From Polaromonas sp. (GTDB taxonomy: Bacteria; Pseudomonadota; Gammaproteobacteria; Burkholderiales; Burkholderiaceae_C), in contig JAAFIP010000002.1 of assembly GCA_013297865.1 (NCBI GenBank), forward strand, positions 248,001 through 312,000: a DNA stretch of 64,000 nucleotides, written 5' to 3'. The notes under the pieces are model-generated. The model saw only the letters and a program-made list of their open reading frames with translations, did not search any database and was not told the DNA's origin. Position 1 is the stretch's first letter. Each line of letters starts with the position of its first letter. Positions 15,614 through 24,678 of this stretch are shown here, piece after piece. A program made the position numbers and the translations under genes.

Positions 15614-17182
15614 CTACACTTCGCGCTTGAGCGCAGGGAAGAGGATCACATCGCGGATGCTGGGGCTGTCGGTCAGCAGCATCATCAGCCGGTCAATACC
15701 AATGCCGCAGCCACCTGTGGGCGGCATGCCGTATTCGAGCGCGCGGACAAAGTCGTGGTCGTAGTACATGGCTTCGTCATCGCCGCTGTCTTTGGCCGCT
15801 ACTTGCGACTGAAAGCGCGCAGCCTGCTCCTCGGCATCGTTGAGCTCGCTGAAGCCATTGCCAAATTCGCGGCCCGTGATGTAGAGCTCAAAGCGCTCGG
15901 TGATCTCGGGGTTTTTGTCGTTGGCACGGGCCAACGGCGAGATTTCGGTGGGGTGCTCGCAGATGAAGGTGGGCTGCCAGAGCTTTTCCTCCACGGTTTC
16001 TTCAAAATACAGCACTTGCAGCGACGCCAGGCTGCGGGTAGAGAGCTTGTCAGCATCTTCTTTCATGCCAAGTTTGCGCAGCGCATTGATCAGCCATTCT
16101 TTGCTGTCCACGTTGTCGCCGGCTTCGGTATGCTTGACGATGGCATCGCGGATGCTCAGGCGCTCAAAGGGCTGGGCCAGGTCTACGGCCTTGCCGCCAT
16201 AGCCCAGCTGCAGGCCTCCGGTGGCCTTGATGGCCACATCACGGATCAAAGCCTCGGTGTAGCTCATCAGGTCCTGGTAGTTCCAGTAGGCCGCATAGAA
16301 CTCCATCATGGTGAATTCGGGGTTATGGCGTACGCTGATGCCTTCGTTACGGAAGTTGCGGTTGATCTCAAACACGCGGTCAAAGCCGCCCACCACCAGG
16401 CGCTTGAGGTAGAGCTCGGGCGCGATGCGCAAAAACATCTCCTGGTCCAGCGCATTGTGGTGGGTAGTGAAGGGTTTGGCATTGGCACCCCCGGGGATGG
16501 GGTGCAGCATGGGGGTTTCCACCTCAAGAAAACCGTTGTCCACCATGAAATTGCGGATTGAGGTCACGCCCTTGCTGCGCGCGCGAAAGCGCTCGCGTGC
16601 CACTTCATCGGTGATCAAATCCACATAACGCTGGCGGTACTTCACCTCCAGGTCTGAAATGCCGTGAAACTTGTCGGGCAGTGGGCGCAGGCTTTTGGTC
16701 AGCAGGCGAATGCTGGTGACCTTGATGGTGAGCTCGCCGGTTTTGGTTTTGAACAGCTTGCCCTCGGCGCCAATGATGTCGCCCAGATCCCAGTGTTTAA
16801 AAAGCTCGTAAGCTTCTTCGCCAATGGCATCCTTGCTCACATACAGCTGGATGCGGCTTACGCCGCCCAGGCCTGCAGAGCCGTCCTGCACGGTGGCAAA
16901 GCTGGCCTTGCCCATCACCCGCTTGAGCATCATGCGGCCGGCCACGCTGGCACTCTGGGCGGCGTCATCGCTGCCGGGCATGTCGACAGCGCCGTATTGG
17001 GCGTGCAGTGCTCCAGCCGCGTCGGCAGGCTTGAAATCGTTGGGAAAAGCCACGGGCCCACCGCTGGCCTGCACGCTGCGGATGGCTTGCAGCTTGGAGC
17101 GCCGCTCGGCCATCAGTTTGTTTTCGTCTACAGGTTCTGTGGCGGCTGTGGCAGAGCTGGTGGTGGGGTTGGATTGGTTCAT
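15614..17182 (-). CDS. lysS: lysine--tRNA ligase, class II
   Basis: LysS charges tRNA-Lys. The 522-residue protein starts at MNQSNPTT; the longer frame lacks support. It has an N-terminal OB-fold anticodon-binding domain (about 75-185) and the class II catalytic core. Motif 1 is in [17 protein letters not shown], motif 2 is FRNEGIS with the following [11 protein letters not shown], and motif 3 is [13 protein letters not shown]. The N-terminal tail rich in Ser, Thr and Ala is longer than in E. coli. It is probably co-transcribed with the FrnE-like gene 11 bp downstream. Confidence is very high. Confidence 0.97.
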   Translation of the reverse strand: MNQSNPTTSSATAATEPVDENKLMAERRSKLQAIRSVQASGGPVAFPNDFKPADAAGALHAQYGAVDMPGSDDAAQSASVAGRMMLKRVMGKASFATVQDGSAGLGGVSRIQLYVSKDAIGEEAYELFKHWDLGDIIGAEGKLFKTKTGELTIKVTSIRLLTKSLRPLPDKFHGISDLEVKYRQRYVDLITDEVARERFRARSKGVTSIRNFMVDNGFLEVETPMLHPIPGGANAKPFTTHHNALDQEMFLRIAPELYLKRLVVGGFDRVFEINRNFRNEGISVRHNPEFTMMEFYAAYWNYQDLMSYTEALIRDVAIKATGGLQLGYGGKAVDLAQPFERLSIRDAIVKHTEAGDNVDSKEWLINALRKLGMKEDADKLSTRSLASLQVLYFEETVEEKLWQPTFICEHPTEISPLARANDKNPEITERFELYITGREFGNGFSELNDAEEQAARFQSQVAAKDSGDDEAMYYDHDFVRALEYGMPPTGGCGIGIDRLMMLLTDSPSIRDVILFPALKREV

Positions 17183-17284
17183 AAGGCGCGCAGTTGCGTG
17201 GAGCAGGTCTAGGGACAATGGTCTGGACGCAGGGCTGCGTCGCAAAACCCTGTATTTTAGGGGGTTCGCGCTGTGCAGGTCGCC

Positions 17285-18244
17285 CTAGCGGCCCGAGGCT
17301 AAAAAATGCTGCGCGGTCACGCGCAGACCCTCAGCCAGGCTGTGCGGTGGATGCCATTGCAGTAGGCGCTGGGTTTTGGTGATATCTACAGCCAGATTGC
17401 CACACAGGCGCTGGGCGATAGCGCCACGACTGGCCAGCGTGAGCGCGGTTTCGAGCCAGCGCGAGGGGACGGGTATCAAGCGGGCAGGGCGCTGCAGCGC
17501 GACAGCCAGTTCGCGCAACAGCTCGGTGGTTGACACATCATGGGCGTCACTGGCCAGAAAAGTCTGGTTGGCCGCGGCGGGGTGGGTCAGCGCGGTGGAC
17601 AGCAGGCTGACCAGATTGTCCAAGCCTATCAGGCTGCGCTGGTTGTGCACGGCGCCCAGAGGCAGAGGCAGGCCGCGCTGGAGCCAGCGCATCAGGGTCA
17701 AGAAATTAGCCCGAACTCCTGGGCCATAAACCAGAGGCGGACGAACAATGACCACTTGCAGGCCTGTCTCAGCAGCAATCTGCCGCAAGCCCATCTCGGC
17801 TTCGTGTTTGCTGATGCCATAGGGGTCAGCCGGGTTGGCGGCGTCATCTGCATGGAAAGCCTGGCCTGCAATGGTGAATTCGCCATTGACTTTGATGGAG
17901 CTTAAAAACACAAATCGTTTGACACCATGCTCAGCCGCCAGACGGGCCAGGCGCAGCGTAGGGACCGTGTTGACAGCGCGGTAGTCAGCCAAGGGATCTA
18001 CAGACGCATCCTGGACCTGGTGTACGCGGGCGGCAGTGTGCAGCACGGCATCACAGCCCTGCAAAACCGATTGCCAGGCGGCTTGATCATCCAGAGGGGC
18101 CTGCAAAGCTTGTGCGGAGGCAGGCAGCAAAGAGGGGGGCAACTGGCCGCGTGACTGCGCTATGACGGACCAGCCAGCGCCAGCTAGGCTTTGCACGGCA
18201 GCAGAGCCCACAAATCCGCTGGCGCCCGTGACGATGAGCTTCAT
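17285..18244 (-). CDS. NAD-dependent epimerase/dehydratase, WbpV-like
   Basis: The 319-residue extended SDR has GASGFVG at the N terminus, the catalytic Tyr-Lys in DPYGISKHEAE, and VRPPLVYGPGVRANF. The last motif and the overall length resemble WbpV-type UDP-4-keto-sugar reductases and UDP-glucose 4-epimerase-like enzymes of O-antigen clusters. The product would be a nucleotide sugar for the adjacent glycosyltransferase and flippase. Its start overlaps the end of the upstream glycosyltransferase gene by 4 bp, so the two are coupled. Substrate identity is inference. Confidence 0.85.
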   Translation of the reverse strand: MKLIVTGASGFVGSAAVQSLAGAGWSVIAQSRGQLPPSLLPASAQALQAPLDDQAAWQSVLQGCDAVLHTAARVHQVQDASVDPLADYRAVNTVPTLRLARLAAEHGVKRFVFLSSIKVNGEFTIAGQAFHADDAANPADPYGISKHEAEMGLRQIAAETGLQVVIVRPPLVYGPGVRANFLTLMRWLQRGLPLPLGAVHNQRSLIGLDNLVSLLSTALTHPAAANQTFLASDAHDVSTTELLRELAVALQRPARLIPVPSRWLETALTLASRGAIAQRLCGNLAVDITKTQRLLQWHPPHSLAEGLRVTAQHFLASGR

Positions 18245-19368
18245 CGTGCGACGGCCTCTTGGTAGACCTTGAGGGTTTTGCTGGCAAGCGATGGCAGGGA
18301 AAATTCGTCGTTTGCACGTTGCAATGCCTGCTGGCCCAGGCGCTCACGCAGGGGCGCGTCAGCCAGCAGGGTATTGAGGGCCTGCGCCAGTTCGCCGACA
18401 TCAGAGGGCGTGACGGTCAATCCACTGACGCCGTCCCGGTTGACAAAATCAACCCCATTGTTGAGTTTGGTACTCACCACGGGCTTGGAGCAGGCCATGG
18501 CCTCCACCTGCACGATGCCAAAAGCCTCGGCTTGGTTGACAGCAGGCAGACAGAAGATATCGCAGGCCTGGTAGTACGCAGGCAGGTCGGCGTCGCTGAT
18601 CAAACCAGCAAAATGGATGCGATTCGACGCGGTGGATTGCTGGGCCAGCGCTTTCCACGGCGCACTGAGCGGGCCTTCGCCGCCAATAATAAGCTGCGTC
18701 GTCGCGGGCAGAGCATCCATCGCCTTGATCAGCACATCAAAACCTTTGTAGTGCACATGCCGGCCCAGTGCAAATATGCGCTGGCCTGGATACTGCTGCC
18801 GCAGCTGGGCTGTTTTGGCGTAGTCGTGGCGGTAGCGCTGCAGGTCAAAGCCATAGGGAATCACATGAAAACGGCTGTGGTCGGCAAGCGCAGACAACAT
18901 GGGCGAGCTGCTGAAGTGCGCTGGGGTAGAGGCTACTATCGCTTTGGCCTGCCGGACAGCAGAAAGCAGCAAGGGACGGTACAGGCGCAGCATGGTTTTC
19001 TGGCGGATGATGTCCGCATGCCAGGTGATCACACGCGGCACACTGGCAGGCAATGCCATGGCGGCCATATGCGACATTGGGTCTGGAAAATGCAGGTGGA
19101 TCAGGTCAAACTGCCTGGCCCGGTGCAGTGAGCGCGCAGTGCTTATCAGCTGTGGCGACAGGGCAAGGCTGCCGTCAACGTTCCAGCTGGGCGTCCTGAT
19201 CAAGGGGTAGCCGTGTAGCAGGCCTTGCGACCCGTGCCAGCTGCGGCTGGGCACCAAGTGCACAAAATCCACCTCACCTTTGAGCGACTGGAATAAATGC
19301 TCAATATGCGTCTGCATCCCGCCAGGGATTTCGTCAAAAAAGCGGCCGAAACACAGAACTTTAAGCAT
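18241..19368 (-). CDS. GT4 family glycosyltransferase
   Basis: The 375-residue protein has the GT-B two-domain layout. The N-terminal domain opens FFDEIPGGMQTHIEHLFQSL, and the C-terminal Rossmann domain has FALGRHVHYKGFDVLIKAM. The donor-binding segment EAFGIVQVEAMACSKPVV is the typical E-x7-E of GT4 retaining enzymes. It is cytoplasmic or peripheral to the membrane and adds a sugar to a lipid-linked repeat unit or exopolysaccharide. It is divergent from the EPS-type MarR regulator and translationally coupled to the following epimerase-like gene. Confidence 0.9.
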   Translation of the reverse strand: MLKVLCFGRFFDEIPGGMQTHIEHLFQSLKGEVDFVHLVPSRSWHGSQGLLHGYPLIRTPSWNVDGSLALSPQLISTARSLHRARQFDLIHLHFPDPMSHMAAMALPASVPRVITWHADIIRQKTMLRLYRPLLLSAVRQAKAIVASTPAHFSSSPMLSALADHSRFHVIPYGFDLQRYRHDYAKTAQLRQQYPGQRIFALGRHVHYKGFDVLIKAMDALPATTQLIIGGEGPLSAPWKALAQQSTASNRIHFAGLISDADLPAYYQACDIFCLPAVNQAEAFGIVQVEAMACSKPVVSTKLNNGVDFVNRDGVSGLTVTPSDVGELAQALNTLLADAPLRERLGQQALQRANDEFSLPSLASKTLKVYQEAVAR

Positions 19369-19393
19369 GGTTATTGAAGCGATAGTAACGCTT

Positions 19394-19403
19394 ATGGTAC
19401 CAT
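19394..19403. promoter_or_regulatory. palindrome between divergent GT4 and MarR-type genes
   Basis: ATGGTACCAT is a perfect 10-bp palindrome, extended weakly to TTATGGTACCATTA. It lies in the 43-bp gap between two divergent starts. It is positioned to serve as operator for the winged-helix regulator encoded immediately downstream. This is inference from position and symmetry. Confidence 0.35.
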
Positions 19404-19411
19404 TAGTTCAC

Positions 19412-19765
19412 ATGATGAACACATCCTCTCTCGAAGTCAATTTCAAGGCCTTGCAGGTGCTTGAAAAGAGTCCGCAAATCAACCAGCGTGAGCTGGCCGC
19501 AGCGTTGGGTGTGAGTCTTGGCAAAGCCAACTATTGCATCAAGGCCTTGCTTGCCAAGGGTCAAATCAAAGTTCAGAACTTTAAGAACAGTCAAAACAAA
19601 CTGGCTTATGCCTATGTACTGACACCTGTAGGTATTGCAGCAAGAGCAGATTTAACCCTGCAATTCCTGCAGGTCAAGTTAGCCGAGTACGAGCGACTGA
19701 AGGCGGACATCGAGAAACTGAAACTGCAGGTTGAAAATATCTCTGCCAACGCAAGAAGCAAATGA
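19412..19765 (+). CDS. MarR family EPS-associated transcriptional regulator
   Basis: The 117-residue winged-helix protein starts at tandem ATGs (19412/19415). The helix-turn-helix is in INQRELAAALGVSLGKANYCIKAL, followed by a wing with LAYAYVLTPVGI and a C-terminal coiled coil (LAEYERLKADIEKLKLQ). The organisation matches the small MarR-like regulators found at the head of exopolysaccharide clusters (EPS-associated MarR subgroup). It is transcribed away from the GT4/epimerase pair and towards the flippase gene, so it probably controls both directions. Confidence 0.88.
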   Translation: MMNTSSLEVNFKALQVLEKSPQINQRELAAALGVSLGKANYCIKALLAKGQIKVQNFKNSQNKLAYAYVLTPVGIAARADLTLQFLQVKLAEYERLKADIEKLKLQVENISANARSK

Positions 19766-19810
19766 CTATCGTGAATTCTTGCATCAACCCAGATACGGTT
19801 TTCAGGCAGG

Positions 19811-21376
19811 ATGTCCTGCCGCAGTGCCTGGCTGAATAGAGCAATCGACGTGACTCAGCCAATCGTTCGCATGGGCGACTCACTTTTGCTTATCACTGGA
19901 GCAAAAGTATGGGTAACAGCGCTGTCAATACTGGTGGTTCCGTTATACCTGCGTTATCTTGGCCTGGAGGCTTTCGGCATCATTGGTTTTTTTGCCGCAT
20001 TGCAAGCAGCCATGGTGGTTTTTGACTTGGGATTGAGCGCAACTCTGACCAAAAAATTGGCGCAATTGAATAACAGCGAAACTGAAATCCGCAGTGCAAG
20101 AGACCTGATGCGCAGCGCAGAAACCATCTATGCGGTGGTGGCACTGGTGGTGGTTGTATTGTTGGTGATTCTTTCCCAGACATTAAGCTCGCACTGGTCA
20201 CTGAAGGATATCAAGGGTGAAGTCAACATCACTACATTGGTGCTTTTGGCGGCAAGCTCGCTGGCGATGCTTTGGCCAACTGCTTTGTATTCCGCTGCTT
20301 TGAGTGGGTTGAATCAACTTAAGATATTGTCGATTGCATTGTCTGTGTCTGCCCTGCTGCGCGTGAGCATTGCTGTATTTATTGCATACAAGACCTCAAA
20401 TTTGACATATTTTTTCGCAGCGCAGCTGATAGGTGCCACATTGCAGACCGTGTGGTTGAGGCACTTGGCTTGGGTGCGTTTGACTCTACGCGGTCACCGC
20501 CCTGTATTTTCCATGCAGGCAATCGCACATTCGGCGAACTTTACCGGGGATATGGCTGTGATTGCGGTGTTCAGCATTGCGCTAACCCAGGGCGACAAGC
20601 TGTTGCTGAGTCAGCGCTTGAGTCTGGCAGATTTCGGCGTGTATTCGTTGGCAGCTACGGCCGCATCGGGCCTGTATGTTCTTTCTACTCCCTTTTTTTC
20701 GGTCATCTTTCCCTACTTTGCCAGACTGAGAGCATTATCAGATGACAAATCCATGGGACTTGCCTACCGCCGAGCAAGCGAATTGATGGCCTGCGGTCTT
20801 TTGCCCTTGGCTGCAGTGCTGGTGGTGTTTCCGTATGAGGTGCTGTGGATGTGGTCTGCGAACGCGCAGGTAAGTCAGCGTGCAGCACAGGTATTGATGC
20901 TTCTTGCAGCTGGCACGGCCATCAATGGATTGCTTTTGACTCCGTATGCTTATCAAATAGCCCTTGGTAAAACCAGATTGTCGCTTTGGATGAGTGGGGC
21001 CGCATTGGCAGTGACAATGCCTGCCTTGTGGCTCTTGTCCGCAGCATATGGAACAGTGGGTGCTGCCAGCGTTTGGTTTGGAGTCAATACAGGCTTGCTG
21101 CTGGTATGGCCCTATTGCATGCACCAGACTGTATTGAAGGAACATCGATTATGGTGGTATGGGCGTGCTGTGGCAGTTCCCATATTCGTCAGTCTGGGGC
21201 TGACGGTGCTGTTTGCGTATCTGCTGCCTGATACGCTGCCGCGTCCACTGATGCTGCTGGTGTTTGCCGGAGTAGTGTTGGCAAATTTCTTTGTATTGCT
21301 GTGTTTATTGCCTTTTGCGAGAGAATCAATTGCTGAAAATTTTGCCCGCAGGAATATTTTCAGTAAAAAGGTGTGA
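19811..21376 (+). CDS. polysaccharide flippase, Wzx/MATE-like
   Basis: The integral membrane protein (521 residues, or about 501 if the internal start MGDSLLLITG at 19871 is used) has about 12-14 hydrophobic helices. It shows the Polysacc_synt pattern: GAKVWVTALSILVVPLYLRYLGLEAFG, then VFDLGLSATLTKKLA. It moves an undecaprenyl-linked oligosaccharide across the inner membrane. It follows the EPS regulator by 45 bp. Codon use is less GC-rich than in flanking housekeeping genes, as usual for surface-polysaccharide genes. No separate Wzy polymerase is visible nearby. Confidence 0.88.
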   Translation: MSCRSAWLNRAIDVTQPIVRMGDSLLLITGAKVWVTALSILVVPLYLRYLGLEAFGIIGFFAALQAAMVVFDLGLSATLTKKLAQLNNSETEIRSARDLMRSAETIYAVVALVVVVLLVILSQTLSSHWSLKDIKGEVNITTLVLLAASSLAMLWPTALYSAALSGLNQLKILSIALSVSALLRVSIAVFIAYKTSNLTYFFAAQLIGATLQTVWLRHLAWVRLTLRGHRPVFSMQAIAHSANFTGDMAVIAVFSIALTQGDKLLLSQRLSLADFGVYSLAATAASGLYVLSTPFFSVIFPYFARLRALSDDKSMGLAYRRASELMACGLLPLAAVLVVFPYEVLWMWSANAQVSQRAAQVLMLLAAGTAINGLLLTPYAYQIALGKTRLSLWMSGAALAVTMPALWLLSAAYGTVGAASVWFGVNTGLLLVWPYCMHQTVLKEHRLWWYGRAVAVPIFVSLGLTVLFAYLLPDTLPRPLMLLVFAGVVLANFFVLLCLLPFARESIAENFARRNIFSKKV

Positions 21377-21433
21377 AGCACGCCAATACAAATTTTTGAT
21401 GTGATTTGATGAGTTACCTCTGCCAGAATACTA

Positions 21434-22261
21434 ATGTCTATTGGAGAAAATAAAGTGTTTATCAGTTATGCGCAGAATCTGGAAGATGTCATGCTGTCAA
21501 GGGTATTTGCGGCAAAAACCGACGGTTTTTACGTTGATGTAGGAGCATGGGATCCAGATAAGGACTCGGTCACAAAAGCTTTTTATGAAAAGGGCTGGTC
21601 GGGAGTTAATGTGGAGCCTGGTCACTACAACTGGCAACGCCTCGTAAAGGCACGAACAAGAGACATCAATCTGCAAGTTGCAGTCAGCGATCACGAGGGG
21701 CAGGCTAAATTTCTCGAAGTCGCTGGCAGCGGTTTGTCCAGTCTGGAGGATGGAGTGGAATCAACTTTGGACAGCTATGGTTTAAAAGGGCGTGAGAAGC
21801 TAGTCACATTAACCACATTAGCCAAAATTTTTGAACAACACTGCCAAGCCAAACAGGTAGACTTCCTGAAAATTGATGTCGAGGGGCACGAGGACGCAGT
21901 GATTAAAGGGATGAATTGGAGTCGTTTCAGACCAGTCGTCGTGCTGATAGAAGCGACAGTTGCTGAAACCGGTGAACCCAACTGGGCTCAATGGGAAGAG
22001 ATTTTGCTTCAATCAAATTACCATTTCGCTTGGTTTGACGGGCTGAACCGTTTTTATGTTCGGTCAGAAAATCAAGAACTTTTGGCGCAGTTCAACAAAC
22101 CACCCTGTGTATTTGATGAATTTCGTTTGCATAGAACGCACAGCCTGGTCCTCGCGCAATCAACAGCCATTAGACTGGCACTGGACCGATTCTTACCGCA
22201 TTCTGTAGTGGGCATTCTTCGCAACTCGTACAGATGGGCACGTCGTATAGTGAGCCGATAA
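21434..22261 (+). CDS. FkbM family methyltransferase
   Basis: The 275-residue protein shows the FkbM pattern. The N-terminal segment ISYAQNLEDVML is shared by the SAM-dependent FkbM enzymes of polysaccharide loci. GFYVDVGAWDP is the SAM-binding GxG-like loop, VNVEPG is the acidic motif of strand beta2, and VDFLKIDVEGHE is the diagnostic FkbM motif. It probably O-methylates a sugar of the surface polysaccharide. It is transcribed with the flippase (57 bp gap). The C terminus is basic. Sugar target unknown. Confidence 0.9.
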   Translation: MSIGENKVFISYAQNLEDVMLSRVFAAKTDGFYVDVGAWDPDKDSVTKAFYEKGWSGVNVEPGHYNWQRLVKARTRDINLQVAVSDHEGQAKFLEVAGSGLSSLEDGVESTLDSYGLKGREKLVTLTTLAKIFEQHCQAKQVDFLKIDVEGHEDAVIKGMNWSRFRPVVVLIEATVAETGEPNWAQWEEILLQSNYHFAWFDGLNRFYVRSENQELLAQFNKPPCVFDEFRLHRTHSLVLAQSTAIRLALDRFLPHSVVGILRNSYRWARRIVSR

Positions 22262-22387
22262 GCGCCAGCATGTTCTTGCAAGCGCCAATAGGCGATGCGC
22301 TAAACTTGACAGTTGATCTGATCCTCGTGCCCAACGAGCCAGGTGCATGCTGGTTCCCAAGCATCAAACAACGGATGGAGTAAAAAA

Positions 22388-23425
22388 ATGACAACTTTAA
22401 AACGCATATTGAAAGAAATTTCTTTGGCTTTGCGAGGCAAGCCGGATCCAAGGGACTTGTACGTCGCTGCGCGAGACCTTGGTGTCATGCACTTGAATAT
22501 CAAGCATTTTGGTTACCATCTTGCCCGTCAGCTGGAAGGAAAACTCCAAGGGGTCGACTGTGCATCTGAGCCTCAGCAACACAACCTGGTGAGTAAAGCA
22601 ACTACGCAAGATGATATGGAATCTGCCTGGTTTGCGTATTGGTGCAAACAACTGAAAATTGCCCCTATTTATCACCGCAAGCTCTGGGAATATGCTTTCC
22701 TGCTTCAATGTTTGCATGATCAGGGTCTGTTGCGCGAGGGAGTCAAAGCCATGGGCTTTGGTTGTGGCGAAGAGCCTATGGCTTCGTATTTCGCCTCGCA
22801 TGGAATGGATGTTCTGGTTACTGATCTGGATCCGGTCCAGGTGGCAGGCAAGGGCTGGGCTGAAACCCAGCAGCATGCCAAGTCCATAGAGATGGCTTTT
22901 CGTGCAGACTTGGTAAGCAGGGAAGTCTTTGATGCCAAAGTCAAGCATCAGTTTGTCGACATGAATGCGATTCCAAACCAACCGTCTAATTTCGATATGT
23001 GCTGGTCTATCTGCGCGATGGAGCATTTGGGAAACATTGAGTTGGGTTTGTCTTTTGTGGAAAACTCGTTGAAGGTGTTGAAACCCGGCGGTATAGCGAT
23101 CCACACTACTGAATTTAACTATTTATCCGATAACGATACGCGTGAGAGTGGTGAAACAGTACTGTTTTTGCGTAAGCATTTCGAGGCCCTTGCCCAGCGT
23201 CTGGCCGCTTCGGGGCACGAGTTGCTGGGTCCGGATTTTTCAACTGGAACGGGTGTACTGGATGATTTTATTGACGTACCGCCCTACGGCTATGAAACAA
23301 AAGGGTGGCTGATCAACGACCAAACACCGCATATGAGATCGAAATTCCCTGCGCACCTCAAGCTCTCTGTCGCGGGTTATGCGTCTACCTGCTTTGGTTT
23401 GATAGTGCGCAAGCGTAAAACTTGA
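22388..23425 (+). CDS. class I SAM-dependent methyltransferase
   Basis: The 345-residue protein starts at MTTLKRILKE; an upstream extension to 22343 is possible but less likely. It has the Rossmann SAM site GFGCGEEPMASYFASHG with acidic TDLDP at the end of strand 2. The Methyltransf_11-like motif is FDMCWSICAMEHLGN, followed by LKPGGIAIHTTEF. An N-terminal extension of about 110 residues precedes the domain. It lies within the polysaccharide cluster, so the substrate is probably a sugar or lipid-linked glycan. Low GC matches its neighbours. Confidence 0.85.
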   Translation: MTTLKRILKEISLALRGKPDPRDLYVAARDLGVMHLNIKHFGYHLARQLEGKLQGVDCASEPQQHNLVSKATTQDDMESAWFAYWCKQLKIAPIYHRKLWEYAFLLQCLHDQGLLREGVKAMGFGCGEEPMASYFASHGMDVLVTDLDPVQVAGKGWAETQQHAKSIEMAFRADLVSREVFDAKVKHQFVDMNAIPNQPSNFDMCWSICAMEHLGNIELGLSFVENSLKVLKPGGIAIHTTEFNYLSDNDTRESGETVLFLRKHFEALAQRLAASGHELLGPDFSTGTGVLDDFIDVPPYGYETKGWLINDQTPHMRSKFPAHLKLSVAGYASTCFGLIVRKRKT

Positions 23426-23495
23426 ACAAGACTTGCAATCTGGCGTTGAGTTTTCGCGATCTAGCCCGAGATATGTCAAGCATGGAGAAAGCAGC

Positions 23496-24644
23496 ATGAG
23501 CAAGCCAATACGCATAGCTCTGGGTGCGACTGTGTTGGCACGAGGCATGGCTTCAGATGGGCATTTGGATGGCATTGGGGTATACACTCGCGAACTGCTG
23601 CGTACCTTGACACAGACCGGGTCTGAATTGGATGTATCGCCAGTGGTCTTTGGCAATAAGGCTATGCATATCGGTGACCGCACTGCCAGTGCACTGCCCT
23701 TGAGTTTTGAGGCGAGTAGTGCAATAGCCTATCTGACGCACATGAGTACGCCTGGTGCTGATCGCATACATCGTGAAGCAGACTTGTTTCACGCACCTGA
23801 TCACTGCATACCGCGGTTTCGTAAAACTCCTGTAGTAGCCAGCATCATGGATGTCATACCACTTACAAAACCAGAATTTGCCAGATCTACATTACGCAGA
23901 GTCAAAAGCACGGTGTTTGCTCATCTGGCTTGCAAGGCACAGCATATTGTCACCATCTCTGAATATTCTGCTATGGAGATTGAGCAGGTGCTTGGTATTC
24001 CGAGGCAGCGTATCACGGTAACGCCATTGGGCGTGAATAGCCGCTACTTTGAACATGCAACGCCCGCCGCGCGTGTGGACTTGCTCAATCGCTATGCATT
24101 AAGCAAACCCTATTTTCTGTTTGTGGGCACCTTGCAAGCACGCAAAAACGTGGAGCGTATTGTTAATGCATATGAACGATTGCCAGTAGGCGTGCAAGAT
24201 GCCTTTGATTTGGTGATTGCAGGGCGTGCGAGACCTGATATGGTGGGCCTGACAGATCGATTATTGCGGGCGCGCAGTCAGGGCTGCGTCAAATGGATTC
24301 AGTATGTGCCAGATGCTGACTTACCGATACTGATGCAGTCTGCCACGTCACTGGTGTTTCCCTCGCTCTATGAAGGTTTTGGATTGCCCGTGTTGGAGGC
24401 TTTTGCGTCCCGCACGCCGGTAATTACCTCCAACACAACGTCATTGCCTGAAGTAGCTGGTGGAGCGGCAATTCTGGTCAATCCGATGGCTGTCGAAGAG
24501 ATATCTGATGCCATGCAACGTGTTGCGCAGCCTGCAGAACAATTGAATCAAATGGTCGAGCGTGCTTATGCCAGGGCCAGGCAGTTTACTTGGGAGAGCA
24601 CGGCAGCATTAACGCTAGCTGCATACCGCTGCGTAGTGGCCTGA
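23496..24644 (+). CDS. GT4 family glycosyltransferase
   Basis: The 382-residue protein starts at MSKPIRIALG with a GGAGAAA ribosome site. The N-terminal GT-B domain has GIGVYTRELLRTL and ADLFHAPDHCIP. The C-terminal domain has FLFVGTLQARKNVERIVNAY and FPSLYEGFGLPVLEAFASR, the E-x7-E donor site of GT4 (mannosyl- or rhamnosyl-transferase-like) enzymes. It is the last gene of the forward-reading part of the polysaccharide cluster and converges with the dehydratase gene. Donor sugar unknown. Confidence 0.92.
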   Translation: MSKPIRIALGATVLARGMASDGHLDGIGVYTRELLRTLTQTGSELDVSPVVFGNKAMHIGDRTASALPLSFEASSAIAYLTHMSTPGADRIHREADLFHAPDHCIPRFRKTPVVASIMDVIPLTKPEFARSTLRRVKSTVFAHLACKAQHIVTISEYSAMEIEQVLGIPRQRITVTPLGVNSRYFEHATPAARVDLLNRYALSKPYFLFVGTLQARKNVERIVNAYERLPVGVQDAFDLVIAGRARPDMVGLTDRLLRARSQGCVKWIQYVPDADLPILMQSATSLVFPSLYEGFGLPVLEAFASRTPVITSNTTSLPEVAGGAAILVNPMAVEEISDAMQRVAQPAEQLNQMVERAYARARQFTWESTAALTLAAYRCVVA

Positions 24645-24678
24645 TTGTTTGAAAATCGACAGAAAGCAATTCTCGGCG

